Shown here: piece by piece, positions 8,619-17,271 of the stretch
Layout: every line of letters starts with the position of its first letter
Numbering within the stretch: the stretch's first letter is position 1
NCBI GenBank assembly: GCA_003279685.1
Contig: QCHA01000004.1
Coordinates: 20,429 to 84,428 of the forward strand
Origin: Pelagibacteraceae bacterium AG-390-L03
Lineage (GTDB): Bacteria > Pseudomonadota > Alphaproteobacteria > Pelagibacterales > Pelagibacteraceae
Direction of reading: 5' to 3'
Length of the DNA: 64,000 nt
Position numbers and translations under genes: made by a program
Notes under the pieces: model-generated
What the model was told of the DNA's origin: nothing
The model's database searches: none
What the model saw: only the letters and a program-made list of their open reading frames with translations

Positions 8619-9713
8619 ATGATAGAAGAGCTGATTATGAACGAGTCTAAAGTTACTTTTTATTATTCAAATTTTAAACAACTTTTCTCTAAAAAGTTTA
8701 TTTCAGTAATATTAATTTCAATTCCTAGTGCGATAGTTGCTGACTATTTCAATGTTCCTTTAGCTTGGATGTTAGGCCCCATGATTGTGACATCTATTGC
8801 TGCATTAGCTGGATTAAAAGTTGTAATGCCTAAAATAGCTTTAAGTTCAATTTTAATTATCCTTGGACTACATATCGGTAACTATATTGATCAAAACCTA
8901 TTTAATCAGATGATCAATTGGATTTGGACATCAGCTATAATGCTTATCTACATTATTACTTGCATTTTAATTGTTTCAAAATATTTACAAAAATATGCAG
9001 GTTATGGGGAAAAGGCCTCAATATTTTCTTCAGCACCAGGTGCTTTAGGTCCGTTAATGATTTTAGCAGAAAATGAAAAAACTGATTTATCTCAAGTGGC
9101 AACTTCACATCTAATTAGATTAATTATAATCATAACAGTTATTCCATTTATTATTGTTAATAATACTGGTTCAGAAGCATTACTATTAGATAACTTTGAT
9201 TACATAGGTCAAAATCATCTAAATCTAATTTTACTTATCATTGCATCTTTATTTTTTATTTTTGTTTTTGATAAGATTAGAGTTCCCGCAGCTTTATTAT
9301 CAGGAACGCTATTTGCTAGTGGATTATTACAAATTACAGATATTGCGTCATATAAATTACCTGATGCATCAATTAACTTTTGTCTTTTAATACTTGGTGC
9401 TTCTGTTGGATGTAGGTTTGCTGAAAAAACTGTTAAAGAAATTGCCAATAATTCATTACATAGCATAGTTGCTACAACTATATTGGTCTTACTAGGTTTG
9501 ATTGCTGCATATGTTGCAACATTCTTTGTTGATACTAATATTTTAACTTTAATATTATCTTTTAGTCCTGGTGGAATTTATGAGGTAGCTGTTATAGCAA
9601 TTGCTTTTGATTTAGATCCAGACTTTGTAGCATTTCATCATATAATAAGATTACTTTTTATACTTTTCACAGTTCCTATATTTTTAAGAATATTAGAAAA
9701 AATTAAGAAATAA
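8619..9713 (+). CDS. AbrB-family integral membrane protein (COG3180)
   Basis: About 364 residues with ten or so membrane helices arranged as two related halves. The first half has FNVPLAWMLGPMIVTSIAAL and the second FDKIRVPAALLSGTLFASGLL. This matches the AbrB (COG3180) family, often mislabelled ammonia monooxygenase; it is thought to be a transporter or permease of unknown ligand. Possible starts are GTG 8616, ATG 8619 and ATG 8637; none has a strong ribosome-binding site. It is divergent from the tct operon and members are often found beside such transporters, so a shared substrate is possible. It overlaps the convergent GT9 gene by 11 bases. Confidence 0.8.
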   Translation: MIEELIMNESKVTFYYSNFKQLFSKKFISVILISIPSAIVADYFNVPLAWMLGPMIVTSIAALAGLKVVMPKIALSSILIILGLHIGNYIDQNLFNQMINWIWTSAIMLIYIITCILIVSKYLQKYAGYGEKASIFSSAPGALGPLMILAENEKTDLSQVATSHLIRLIIIITVIPFIIVNNTGSEALLLDNFDYIGQNHLNLILLIIASLFFIFVFDKIRVPAALLSGTLFASGLLQITDIASYKLPDASINFCLLILGASVGCRFAEKTVKEIANNSLHSIVATTILVLLGLIAAYVATFFVDTNILTLILSFSPGGIYEVAVIAIAFDLDPDFVAFHHIIRLLFILFTVPIFLRILEKIKK

Positions 9714-10644
9714 TCTCTGATAATCTTTCAAAAACTTTTTCTACTGATAGTTTGGATAATTCTGGAGCCTGTATTGCTTTAAAATTTTCTCTTTCAATGC
9801 TTACTTTAAAAGGAGTTGTATGAGAGCCAAATAAAGCAATTCCTTTTGATCCTAAATGAGCTGTCATATGAGCAGGTCCAGTATCATTAGCAACTACAAA
9901 CGAACTATCTTTAATTAGTGCTGCTAACTGAGAAATATCTAAAGCTTTACCATTATCTAAAACACAAAGTGCATTAATACTTGATGCTTCTTTAATTTCA
10001 CCAGGACCAGGGGCTATAACTACTTTAAATTTATTGTCTGATTTTTCATTAATCATAGAAATCAAATCATTGTAATAAGGCCACTTCTTAGAGGTTAAAT
10101 GAGGAGAACAAAAAGGAAAAAGAACAATATATTGGTCCAATTGATGATAATTTTTTATTTGAGATATATCTGATGGGCTCCATGAAAAATCAGGGCTTAA
10201 AGTATGATTGGTATTAATACCAGAACTTTTTAATTGATGATCAAATCTAGATAAAACTGAGTCTTTATCGAAATCATCTTTTGTAGTTCCTTCAGGTAAT
10301 GTGGTTTCTGTAGATGACCATATTTCTTTTGTTGCTTTAGGAAATAATATATTTTTATAAAATGCTGTTCTGCTTGAGTTTTGTAGATCGTAAACTTTAG
10401 AAAATTTGTATTTCTTAATATTTTTCATCAATGAATATAAGTAGATGAGGTTTAGTCTTGATAACCGCTTATCTAAAATAACATTTGAAATATGGGGGTT
10501 TTTTTTAAATAAATCAAAATATGGTTTTGTTGTTAGTAAATGAACTTCATCATTACTATGATTTTCAGAAATATCTTGAATTGCACCACATGCTTGAGCT
10601 ATATCACCCAAAGACCCATGTTTAATAATTAAAATATTAGACAT
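9703..10644 (-). CDS. Glycosyltransferase family 9 (heptosyltransferase-like)
   Basis: A 313-residue GT-B enzyme of family GT9. N-terminal ILIIKHGSLGDIAQACG is the acceptor-side loop of ADP-heptose:LPS heptosyltransferases. The C-terminal half has VVANDTGPAHMTAHLGSKGIALFG, the donor-binding signature with the D-T-G-P-A-H core. It probably adds a sugar to the lipopolysaccharide core at the inner face of the membrane. Whether the donor is ADP-heptose is inference. It starts 32 bases from the divergent DUF6165 gene, a family often found near LPS genes. Confidence 0.9.
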   Translation of the reverse strand: MSNILIIKHGSLGDIAQACGAIQDISENHSNDEVHLLTTKPYFDLFKKNPHISNVILDKRLSRLNLIYLYSLMKNIKKYKFSKVYDLQNSSRTAFYKNILFPKATKEIWSSTETTLPEGTTKDDFDKDSVLSRFDHQLKSSGINTNHTLSPDFSWSPSDISQIKNYHQLDQYIVLFPFCSPHLTSKKWPYYNDLISMINEKSDNKFKVVIAPGPGEIKEASSINALCVLDNGKALDISQLAALIKDSSFVVANDTGPAHMTAHLGSKGIALFGSHTTPFKVSIERENFKAIQAPELSKLSVEKVFERLSEIIS

Positions 10645-10676
10645 ATTTAAAACAACATAACATAGTATAAAAATTT

Positions 10677-11066
10677 ATGAACAAAATACTAGTTGAAGTA
10701 TCAGTTGGTGAACTTTTTGATAAAATGTCAATTTTAGAAATCAAAAAAGATAGGATTAAAGATTCTGAAAAACTTAAATTTATAAATGATGAATATGAAG
10801 TTTTAAAAAGTGAACTTGAAAAAAATGTTAAACTAGATGAAAAATTAGAAAAATTTTTTGTGGCATTGAAAAATGTAAATTCTAAATTATGGATTATTGA
10901 AGATGATAAAAGAAAGTGTGAAAAAGACTCAAACTTTGGAGAAAATTTTATAAGATTATCTCGAGATGTGCATTTTCTTAATGATACTCGAGCTAAAATT
11001 AAGCTCGACATAAATAATCATTCGGGATCAAAAATTAAAGAAATAAAAGAATATACTAACTACTAA
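10677..11066 (+). CDS. DUF6165 family protein
   Basis: A 129-residue soluble protein, largely alpha-helical and charged, with the conserved opening VEVSVGELFDKMSILEIKKDRI that I associate with DUF6165. Helices about 40-110 are Lys/Glu-rich and could pair as a coiled coil. Function unknown. It sits beside an LPS-type glycosyltransferase, which suggests an envelope-related role. Its 3' end overlaps the convergent PhyH gene by 11 bases. A 124-residue antisense frame here is rejected as a shadow. Confidence 0.75.
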   Translation: MNKILVEVSVGELFDKMSILEIKKDRIKDSEKLKFINDEYEVLKSELEKNVKLDEKLEKFFVALKNVNSKLWIIEDDKRKCEKDSNFGENFIRLSRDVHFLNDTRAKIKLDINNHSGSKIKEIKEYTNY

Positions 11067-11844
11067 AAACTCTGGGAAACCAATCCTCTCGCATTAAATC
11101 ACCAGACTTTAAGTTAATTCCATCAAATGGTGGTGAGGTTGGCCCTCCTCTATTAATATACTTAACATCATCACCTATAAATCTCATTGAAAATGCCCTT
11201 CGAGATTTAGAGGTATTATTTCCAGTTGAGCCATGTACAGTTTTAAAATTAAACAATACTGCATCACCTAAACTTAACTCAGGTATTAAAATATTTTTTT
11301 TAAATTCTTCTGACGAAGGTAAATTCATAAATGAAGTATCATCTTTATACCAAGGCTGATCATTAGACCATTTTGTTGGTCTAATTAGCTTTGACCATTT
11401 ATGAGAGCCTAAAATTAATTGAAGATTATTTTTATTATCAACCGCATCTAATGGTATCCACAAACTCCCTGTATCATTGCCATCAACACAGTAATAAGGC
11501 ATATCTTGATGCCAAGGTGTTTCTTTATTAGTGCCTGGCTCCTTAATAAAAATGTGTTCATGAAAAATTTGAGCTGATTTAGAATTAGTTGCCTCAGCAA
11601 CAATCTGGCCACCTAGTGAATTAAAAATACAATCTTTAAACTCTTTTATTCTTTCCCAATTACAATAATCTTCAAAAAATCTACCTTTATCGTCATTTAC
11701 GTTTTCTCTTCCATGTTTACTTGGGTTATCTAAAACTTTTTGAAACCCTTTTCTTAATGGTTCAATCCAGTCTTTAAAAATATCTTTAATAATTAGGACA
11801 CCATCAGTTTGATAATCTTTGATTTGTTTCTCTGATAAGAACAT
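11056..11844 (-). CDS. Phytanoyl-CoA dioxygenase (PhyH) family Fe(II)/2-oxoglutarate oxygenase
   Basis: A 262-residue cupin-fold oxygenase. The iron triad is visible: HQD in TPWHQDMPYYCVDG (H-x-D) and the distal His in NFKTVHGSTGNN, followed by SKSRRAFSMRF whose Arg would bind the 2-oxoglutarate carboxylate. Other family landmarks are EPGTNKETPWHQD and LQLILGSHKWSK. Predicted to hydroxylate a small molecule using O2 and 2-oxoglutarate in the cytoplasm. It is followed 5 bases later by the amino acid ABC operon on the opposite side of its start (upstream gene ends at 11850), so it may be co-transcribed with that importer; a substrate imported by it is a reasonable guess. Confidence 0.85.
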   Translation of the reverse strand: MFLSEKQIKDYQTDGVLIIKDIFKDWIEPLRKGFQKVLDNPSKHGRENVNDDKGRFFEDYCNWERIKEFKDCIFNSLGGQIVAEATNSKSAQIFHEHIFIKEPGTNKETPWHQDMPYYCVDGNDTGSLWIPLDAVDNKNNLQLILGSHKWSKLIRPTKWSNDQPWYKDDTSFMNLPSSEEFKKNILIPELSLGDAVLFNFKTVHGSTGNNTSKSRRAFSMRFIGDDVKYINRGGPTSPPFDGINLKSGDLMREDWFPRVFSS

Positions 11845-11849
11845 TTTTA

Positions 11850-12524
11850 TTATTGAAAACTATATTTTTTCTCTAGGTATTTAATAACGTTGTGGATGAT
11901 AAAAGTCATAAATAAATAAATTCCACCTGCAACAATGAATACTTCTATTGGTTTGAATGTTGTTGAAATAATATACTTTGCAACACCCGTTAGGTCCATT
12001 AATGTAACAGTACTTGCTAAAGAAGTTCCCTTCATCATCAATATTATCTCATTCCCATATGCGGGCAATGATTGTCTAATGGCAATTGGGATTTGTATTT
12101 TATAAAATATTATTTTGTTTGATATTCCTAAGCTTTTACCAGCCTCAATAATACCTGGTTTTATTGTTTGAAATGCAGATCTTAAAATTTCAGAGGTATA
12201 AGCACCAGTATTTAATGTAAAAGCTATGATTGCACACCAGTAAGGTTCTTTAAGAATAACCCACAAAAATGTTGATCTTAAATATTCAATTTGTCCTAAA
12301 CCAAAATAAATGATGAAAATCTGAACCAATAAAGGTGTTCCTCTAAAAACATAAGAATAACCGTAAGCAAATTTGTTAATAAATATATTTTTGTTCAATC
12401 TTAAAATTGCAAACAATAATCCAATAAATAAACCAAAGAATAAAGAAACAGATAAAAGTTTTAAAGTAACGACAGTTGCTCCTAATAATTTAGGGAAACT
12501 AGTGAACATTAAATCAAAATCCAT
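11850..12524 (-). CDS. Polar amino acid ABC transporter permease (HisM/ArtM-like)
   Basis: A 224-residue inner-membrane permease with about five helices. It carries the EAA loop for ATPase contact, here EAGKSLGISNKIIFYKIQIP, and the N-terminal LKLLSVSLFFGLFIGLL segment of the HisMQ family. It pairs with the permease encoded just upstream: the TAA of that gene overlaps this ATG (TAATG). No cognate ATPase gene is in the window; one must be encoded elsewhere or be shared. Confidence 0.92.
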   Translation of the reverse strand: MDFDLMFTSFPKLLGATVVTLKLLSVSLFFGLFIGLLFAILRLNKNIFINKFAYGYSYVFRGTPLLVQIFIIYFGLGQIEYLRSTFLWVILKEPYWCAIIAFTLNTGAYTSEILRSAFQTIKPGIIEAGKSLGISNKIIFYKIQIPIAIRQSLPAYGNEIILMMKGTSLASTVTLMDLTGVAKYIISTTFKPIEVFIVAGGIYLFMTFIIHNVIKYLEKKYSFQ

Positions 12525-13216
12525 TAATACCCCCTACTATATTTTGCTTCTAATCTATTGATTAGTTTCATGCTTAAAAAAGTTAACAATAAATATAAAA
12601 CAGCAGCAAATGAATAAAAGAATAATGGATCTCTAGTAGAGCCTGCTGCAATATAAGATTGTCTCATAATTTCAACTAATCCTGTGACTGAAATAAGAGA
12701 TGTATCTTTTAAAGTAATTTGCCAAACATTACTAAGATTAGGAATGGCTAGTCTTAACATTTGAGGTAAAATTATTTTATAAAACTGTGCAAATTTACCT
12801 ACTCCCAAAACTTTAGCAGCTTCAAACTGACCTTTGTCAATTGATTGTATTGCTCCACGAAACACTTCAGTTGAATAAGCACCAGAAATAATTCCAATTG
12901 CCATTGAGCCAGTTATAAAAGCATTTATCTCTATATATTCAAAGTACCCAAAAATTGATGCCACATACATTATCGCGCCACTTCCACCAAAAAAGAAAAG
13001 GTAAATTACTAAAAGTTCAGGGACACCTCTAATAACTGTTGTGTAAAAATTTCCAATTAAATTCAGAGATTTAAATTTTGATAATTTTAAAGGAGTAAAT
13101 ATAAGTGCAAAAAAAAATCCAATAAACATTGCTGTAATCGATACAGCAATGGTCATCAGGGTTGCATAAAATAGTTCATCACCCCAACCGGTTTTGCCAA
13201 ATGCGAGAAGTTCCAT
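12524..13216 (-). CDS. Polar amino acid ABC transporter permease (HisQ/ArtQ-like)
   Basis: A 230-residue inner-membrane permease with about five helices and the EAA-type loop EAAKVLGVGKFAQFYKIILP. RGVPELLVIYLFFFGG and SGAYSTEVFRGAIQSI are typical of the HisQ half. It forms a heterodimer channel with the downstream permease. Its ATG lies only 6 bases after a perfect 11-bp hairpin, so its translation initiation is probably reduced relative to the binding protein gene upstream. Confidence 0.92.
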   Translation of the reverse strand: MELLAFGKTGWGDELFYATLMTIAVSITAMFIGFFFALIFTPLKLSKFKSLNLIGNFYTTVIRGVPELLVIYLFFFGGSGAIMYVASIFGYFEYIEINAFITGSMAIGIISGAYSTEVFRGAIQSIDKGQFEAAKVLGVGKFAQFYKIILPQMLRLAIPNLSNVWQITLKDTSLISVTGLVEIMRQSYIAAGSTRDPLFFYSFAAVLYLLLTFLSMKLINRLEAKYSRGY

Positions 13217-13222
13217 ATAGAC

Positions 13223-13247
13223 TGGCGACTATATATTATAGTCGCCA
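13223..13247 (-). other. Perfect intercistronic hairpin between binding protein and permease genes
   Basis: TGGCGACTATA, a 3-base loop, and TATAGTCGCCA form an uninterrupted 11-bp stem, the most stable simple hairpin in the first 15 kb. It lies 13 bases after the stop of the binding protein gene and 6 bases before the permease ATG. There is no U-run, so it is more likely a 3'-end stabiliser or attenuator that raises binding-protein mRNA over permease mRNA, as known for binding-protein operons. Confidence 0.75.
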
Positions 13248-13260
13248 AATCTGAAATTAA

Positions 13261-14112
13261 TTACATAGAAGCGTCGAAACCAAAGTGTTTAATAGCAAGT
13301 TTGCTAATAATTCCTTTTTTTCTAGCTTTATCAATTGCTTTATTAAAGTCTTTTAGAAGTTTAGCGTCTCTTTTTCCGATCGCATCATCTCCACCTTGTC
13401 TAATACCAACACCAACACCATTTCCAAATGCACCACCTGAAAAAGTTGGTCCAACTAATGTAACTGGCTTACCTGATTTGTCGGCATAGTCCGTAAATGC
13501 AACTGCTGCAGCTAAGGCAACATCACATCTTCCAGATGTTAAGTCTAGGTTTACTTCATCTTGAGTTTTGTAAGTTCTTACATTTACACTTCCAACATCA
13601 CCAGACTCTAAAAAGTTTTGGTGAATTGTTCCTGTTTGAGTACAAACAGTTTTTCCAGCTAGTGCGCCTGTTAAAGTTTTAAGAGCTTTTTTAACGTCAG
13701 ATCCACCTAATGTTAAATTAACACCTTCTGGGGTATCCATGCCTTCTAAGCTTGAACCTTTCATTACTGCAAGTGACGCTACTTCGTCAGCATAACCTTG
13801 AGAAAAAGTAATAGTTTTTTGTCTTTCAGCTGTAATTGACATTCCAGCCATAATCGCATCAAACTTTCTCATTAACAAAGCTGGTATCATTCCATCCCAA
13901 TCTTGTTCAACGATAGTACACTCATGTTTCATGATTGCACAAAGTTCTTGAGCTAGCTCAACCTCAAATCCTATAAGATTACCCGAAGCATCTTTAGAGT
14001 TCCATGGAGGATAAGCACCTTCAGTTCCAATTTTTATTTTGTCAGCGTAAACATTTCCGATAACTAATAAAGAAGCAAGAACTGTTAAAATAGATTTTTT
14101 AAATATATTCAT
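13261..14112 (-). CDS. Periplasmic polar/basic amino acid-binding protein (ABC transporter)
   Basis: A 283-residue family 3 solute-binding protein with a 23-residue signal peptide (ending NVYADK). Mature landmarks are IGTEGAYPPWNSKDASGNLIGFEVELAQELC, the ligand-pocket start, and DGMIPALLMRKFDAIMAGMSITAERQKTI. Insertions with Cys at CAIMKHECTIVEQ resemble the LAO/arginine/octopine-binding group, so Lys/Arg/ornithine-like ligands are likely. The ATG has a strong AAAGGAGA site. First gene of the importer operon; the hairpin at 13223-13247 follows it. Confidence 0.92.
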   Translation of the reverse strand: MNIFKKSILTVLASLLVIGNVYADKIKIGTEGAYPPWNSKDASGNLIGFEVELAQELCAIMKHECTIVEQDWDGMIPALLMRKFDAIMAGMSITAERQKTITFSQGYADEVASLAVMKGSSLEGMDTPEGVNLTLGGSDVKKALKTLTGALAGKTVCTQTGTIHQNFLESGDVGSVNVRTYKTQDEVNLDLTSGRCDVALAAAVAFTDYADKSGKPVTLVGPTFSGGAFGNGVGVGIRQGGDDAIGKRDAKLLKDFNKAIDKARKKGIISKLAIKHFGFDASM

Positions 14113-14171
14113 TATTTTCTCCTTTAATTTAGCGCAATTATTTCACAGATTTAATAATTTAAAAAGAAAAA

Positions 14172-15212
14172 TTAATGATTTATTGATGACGAAAAATTCC
14201 AAGAGCAATCAAAACTTGGGATATAAACTCTAGATAACTTAGTATTTCCAAAATGATGATTGAATACATTTAACCAACTATCAACTTGTTTTGGTTTTTT
14301 GTCTTGGCTACCAACTTGGGCGGTAATCACTCCTTTTGGTTTTAAAATTCTAATCATGGATTCCATATTTTTAGCAGCAAGGTCTATGCAAAATTGATCA
14401 TCATTAAGATCAACAAAAATATGATCATATGTATCATCTTCAACTGATTTAATACTTTCAAAAGCATCTCCCCAAACACATTTTACAGAATTTTTTTCAG
14501 TAGCCTTTTTACCTATATTTCCAAGATGTTTATTACAAACATCAACAACTTCTGGATCTAATTCAAACCAATCTACAAAATTAAAATCTTTAGAAATGCA
14601 TTCTCTTGCAACACCACCATCTCCACCACCGATAATTGCAGCTCTTTCATTATTTTTATTCAAATTTAATCCAGCACCAACGAATGTAGAGCTATATAAA
14701 TGCTCATCCGTTGCAGCAACTTGTATTTCTCCATCAATAAATAATGATTTACCAAACTGTTCTAATTCTAAAATTTCAATGTGTTGGCCAACTTTTGATT
14801 TAAAATCTTCAAGAACATCGTTTACAACGTATGATTTCTGCAATCCTGGTGAACTATAAATATCGTGATATAAAGATTTAGTATCTCTATTAAACTCTTT
14901 TTTTACTATTCTTTTATGACCAAACTCTTTCTTAATAATATCTATTGCAACTGACGGACTTATTTTTCCACAAGTAAAAAAATCAAAACTAATAATTCCT
15001 TTTTCTGGGAATGTATGAAAACTAATATGACTTTCTGCTAATAATGCTAATATTGTAAATCCTTGAGGTTCAAATTTATATTTTGAAATATTGAGAATTG
15101 TTACTTTTGCTGCTTTTGCAATATCATTAATTGCTTTTTCAAATACAGAAGGATCATATTCTTTAGTTGTGCCAATGATGTCTAGAGTTATATGTTCTCC
15201 AACCTTAGTCAT
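14172..15212 (-). CDS. Fused S-adenosylmethionine decarboxylase / spermidine synthase
   Basis: A 346-residue protein made of two enzymes. Residues 1-115 are a prokaryotic AdoMet decarboxylase proenzyme: LLAESHISFHTFPE holds the Glu60-Ser61 self-cleavage site that makes the pyruvoyl group, with His66 and Cys81 at the spacing of class 1b enzymes. Residues about 120-346 are an aminopropyltransferase: GGGDGGVARE at 195-204 binds decarboxylated AdoMet, followed by FELDPEVVDVC and WGDAFE. One polypeptide therefore makes decarboxylated AdoMet and transfers its aminopropyl group to a diamine, releasing methylthioadenosine. The stand-alone decarboxylase normally has a similar N-terminal length, so the fusion is complete. 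Overlaps the aldolase gene stop by 4 bases. Confidence 0.92.
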   Translation of the reverse strand: MTKVGEHITLDIIGTTKEYDPSVFEKAINDIAKAAKVTILNISKYKFEPQGFTILALLAESHISFHTFPEKGIISFDFFTCGKISPSVAIDIIKKEFGHKRIVKKEFNRDTKSLYHDIYSSPGLQKSYVVNDVLEDFKSKVGQHIEILELEQFGKSLFIDGEIQVAATDEHLYSSTFVGAGLNLNKNNERAAIIGGGDGGVARECISKDFNFVDWFELDPEVVDVCNKHLGNIGKKATEKNSVKCVWGDAFESIKSVEDDTYDHIFVDLNDDQFCIDLAAKNMESMIRILKPKGVITAQVGSQDKKPKQVDSWLNVFNHHFGNTKLSRVYIPSFDCSWNFSSSINH

Positions 15213-15847
15213 AAGTTATCCTTTTTGTAATTCTTTGCCTTGGATAAAACTTTTTTCATTTCATTTTTAGAAAGAATCTTAGGCTTACCCAATTTTAGGC
15301 TGGTTATATACTGAAGCGATATATTTTCAACCTCTTCAGCTAACTCAAAAGCTTTGGGTAAATTTTCCTCAAATGCAATCTGTCCGTGATTTGCAATTAA
15401 ACAAGCTTTACGACCTTTTAATGCTTTTAAAATATTTTTTGATAAATCTCTGGTTCCAAAAGTTGCATATTTTGCACATTTGATATCCTGACCTCCTGCC
15501 ATAGCTACCATATAATGAAACGATGGAATTCCTCTTTTATGAGTTGAAACTGCTGTTGCATTTGTAGAATGGGCATGAACAATTGCTTTAGCCTCTTTTT
15601 TATTTTTATAAATATCTTGGTGAAATTGCCATTCTGAGGATGGAATACCTTTTTTTTTATCAAACTTTCCTTCTAAGGAAACAAAAACGATATCTCTAGT
15701 TTTTAAAGAAGAATATTTTTTTCCAGATGGAGTAATTAAAAAACCCTCTTTATATCTGGCAGATATATTTCCAGACCTAAGTGCAGATAACTTTCTGCTA
15801 TTGAGCATTTTTGAATATTTGATTATTTCAGCCTTTATTTTAAACAT
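15209..15847 (-). CDS. Class II aldolase, FucA-like; probable methylthioribulose-1-phosphate aldolase
   Basis: A 212-residue zinc aldolase of the FucA/AraD/adducin fold. The catalytic set is visible: Glu72 (SSEWQFH), His91 and His93 (HAHS), His154 (ANHG) and Tyr112 (FHYMVAMAGG), each one position from the E. coli L-fuculose-1-phosphate aldolase residues; SGNISAR and TPSG bind phosphate. It overlaps the spermidine synthase fusion by 4 bases and sits near mtnA, mtnP and apt, so its likely substrate is 5-methylthioribulose-1-phosphate, giving DHAP and 2-methylthioacetaldehyde as in the DHAP shunt. MtnB-type dehydration is the alternative. I chose ATG 15847; GTG 15856 would add three residues. 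Confidence 0.85.
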   Translation of the reverse strand: MFKIKAEIIKYSKMLNSRKLSALRSGNISARYKEGFLITPSGKKYSSLKTRDIVFVSLEGKFDKKKGIPSSEWQFHQDIYKNKKEAKAIVHAHSTNATAVSTHKRGIPSFHYMVAMAGGQDIKCAKYATFGTRDLSKNILKALKGRKACLIANHGQIAFEENLPKAFELAEEVENISLQYITSLKLGKPKILSKNEMKKVLSKAKNYKKDNL

Positions 15848-15900
15848 TAAAAACACCTTGATTTTAACCTAATTTAAGATGAGACTATAGAAAATTTAAA

Positions 15901-17262
15901 ATGGCTGATACAATAAAATATTTCTTAGAAGAGAGCAAAATGCCAAAGACTTGGTATAATATTGCTGCAGATCTCCCAAAACCTATGGAGCCGCCTCTTC
16001 ATCCAGGAACATTAAAACCAATTGGACCAGATGATCTAGCTCCTTTGTTTCCAATGGCTTTAATCGGCCAAGAGGTTTCTCAAGATAGAGAAATAGAAAT
16101 ACCTGAGCCTGTAAGAGAAATTTATAAACAATGGAGACCATCACCATTATATAGAGCAAGAAAATTAGAAAAACATTTGGATACTCCAGCAAAAATTTAC
16201 TACAAATACGAAGGTGTTAGTCCGTCTGGAAGTCACAAACCAAACACTGCAGTTGCTCAAGCTTTTTACAATAAAGAAGAAGGCACAAAAAAAATAACTA
16301 CAGAAACAGGAGCAGGTCAGTGGGGAACTTCACTAGCATTCGCATGTAAATTATTTGGAATTGAGCTGGATGTGTATATGGTAAAAGTAAGTTTTGAACA
16401 AAAACCATATAGAAAACTTGTTATGCAAACTTATGGAGCAAGATGTGTTGCAAGTCCATCAAACGAGACAGATAGTGGTAAAGCAATTTTAGCTAAAGAT
16501 CCAAACAATACAGGGAGTTTAGGAATAGCAATTTCTGAAGCTGTAGAAATGGCTGCTAAAAATCCTGATACAAAATATGCATTAGGAAGTGTTTTAAATC
16601 ATGTTTTAATGCATCAAACTATCGTAGGTAATGAAGCATTATTACAAATGGAAATGGCAGATGATTATCCTGATATTTTAGTTGGTTGTACAGGAGGCGG
16701 AAGTAATTTTTCAGGATTAGTAAATCCATTTTTAGGAAAAAATTTTAGAGAAGGAACTAATACAAGAGTGATAGCATGTGAACCAAAATCATGTCCTACA
16801 TTAACAGAAGGTAAATTTGTTTATGATTTTGGCGATACTGGAAAATTAACACCTTTAGTAAAAATGCATACTTTAGGATCTCAATTTATTCCACCAGCAA
16901 CACACTCTGGTGGATTAAGATATCATGGCATGGCTCCTCTTGTCAGTCACTTAAAAGAAATTAATGCAATTGAAGCAAAAGCATATGGTCAAAAAGAATG
17001 TTTTGAAGCAGGAGTAAATTTTGCAAGAACAGAAGGTATAGTTCCTGCCCCTGAAGCGACACATGCTGTTAAGGGTGCTATTGATGCTGCTTTAGAGTGT
17101 AAAAAGAATGGAGAATCTAAAACTATATTATTCAATTTATGTGGTCATGGTCATTTTGATATGAAAGCTTATGGAGATTACTTCGAAGGAAGCTTAGCGG
17201 AAGATAAGTTTGATAAAGGAAGTATGGACAAAGCTTTAGAAGATCTTCCAAAAATTGCTTAA
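15901..17262 (+). CDS. TrpB2-type PLP-dependent tryptophan synthase beta-like protein
   Basis: A 453-residue fold-type II PLP enzyme of the TrpB2 (COG1350) branch: it has the long N-terminal extension (WYNIAADLPKPMEPPLHPGT) absent from ordinary TrpB. The PLP lysine is in SPSGSHKPNTA, the glycine-rich phosphate loop in VGCTGGGSNFSGL, and ETGAGQWG holds the catalytic Glu region. TrpB2 proteins join indole with serine or deaminate serine; no trpA is nearby, so indole salvage or serine chemistry is likely. It lies 53 bases from the divergent aldolase gene and 9 bases before the DUF1015 gene. Confidence 0.92.
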   Translation: MADTIKYFLEESKMPKTWYNIAADLPKPMEPPLHPGTLKPIGPDDLAPLFPMALIGQEVSQDREIEIPEPVREIYKQWRPSPLYRARKLEKHLDTPAKIYYKYEGVSPSGSHKPNTAVAQAFYNKEEGTKKITTETGAGQWGTSLAFACKLFGIELDVYMVKVSFEQKPYRKLVMQTYGARCVASPSNETDSGKAILAKDPNNTGSLGIAISEAVEMAAKNPDTKYALGSVLNHVLMHQTIVGNEALLQMEMADDYPDILVGCTGGGSNFSGLVNPFLGKNFREGTNTRVIACEPKSCPTLTEGKFVYDFGDTGKLTPLVKMHTLGSQFIPPATHSGGLRYHGMAPLVSHLKEINAIEAKAYGQKECFEAGVNFARTEGIVPAPEATHAVKGAIDAALECKKNGESKTILFNLCGHGHFDMKAYGDYFEGSLAEDKFDKGSMDKALEDLPKIA

Positions 17263-17271
17263 TTTTCAAAA

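Noticed and set aside
10637..11011. 124-residue reverse frame opposite DUF6165
   Set aside because: Antisense to a conserved gene; Ser/Phe-rich composition is the mirror of Lys/Glu-rich codons.
15209..15847. Calling the aldolase MtnB dehydratase
   Set aside because: Catalytic residues and spacing follow FucA; no other mtn dehydratase-route gene is present. Kept as an alternative only.
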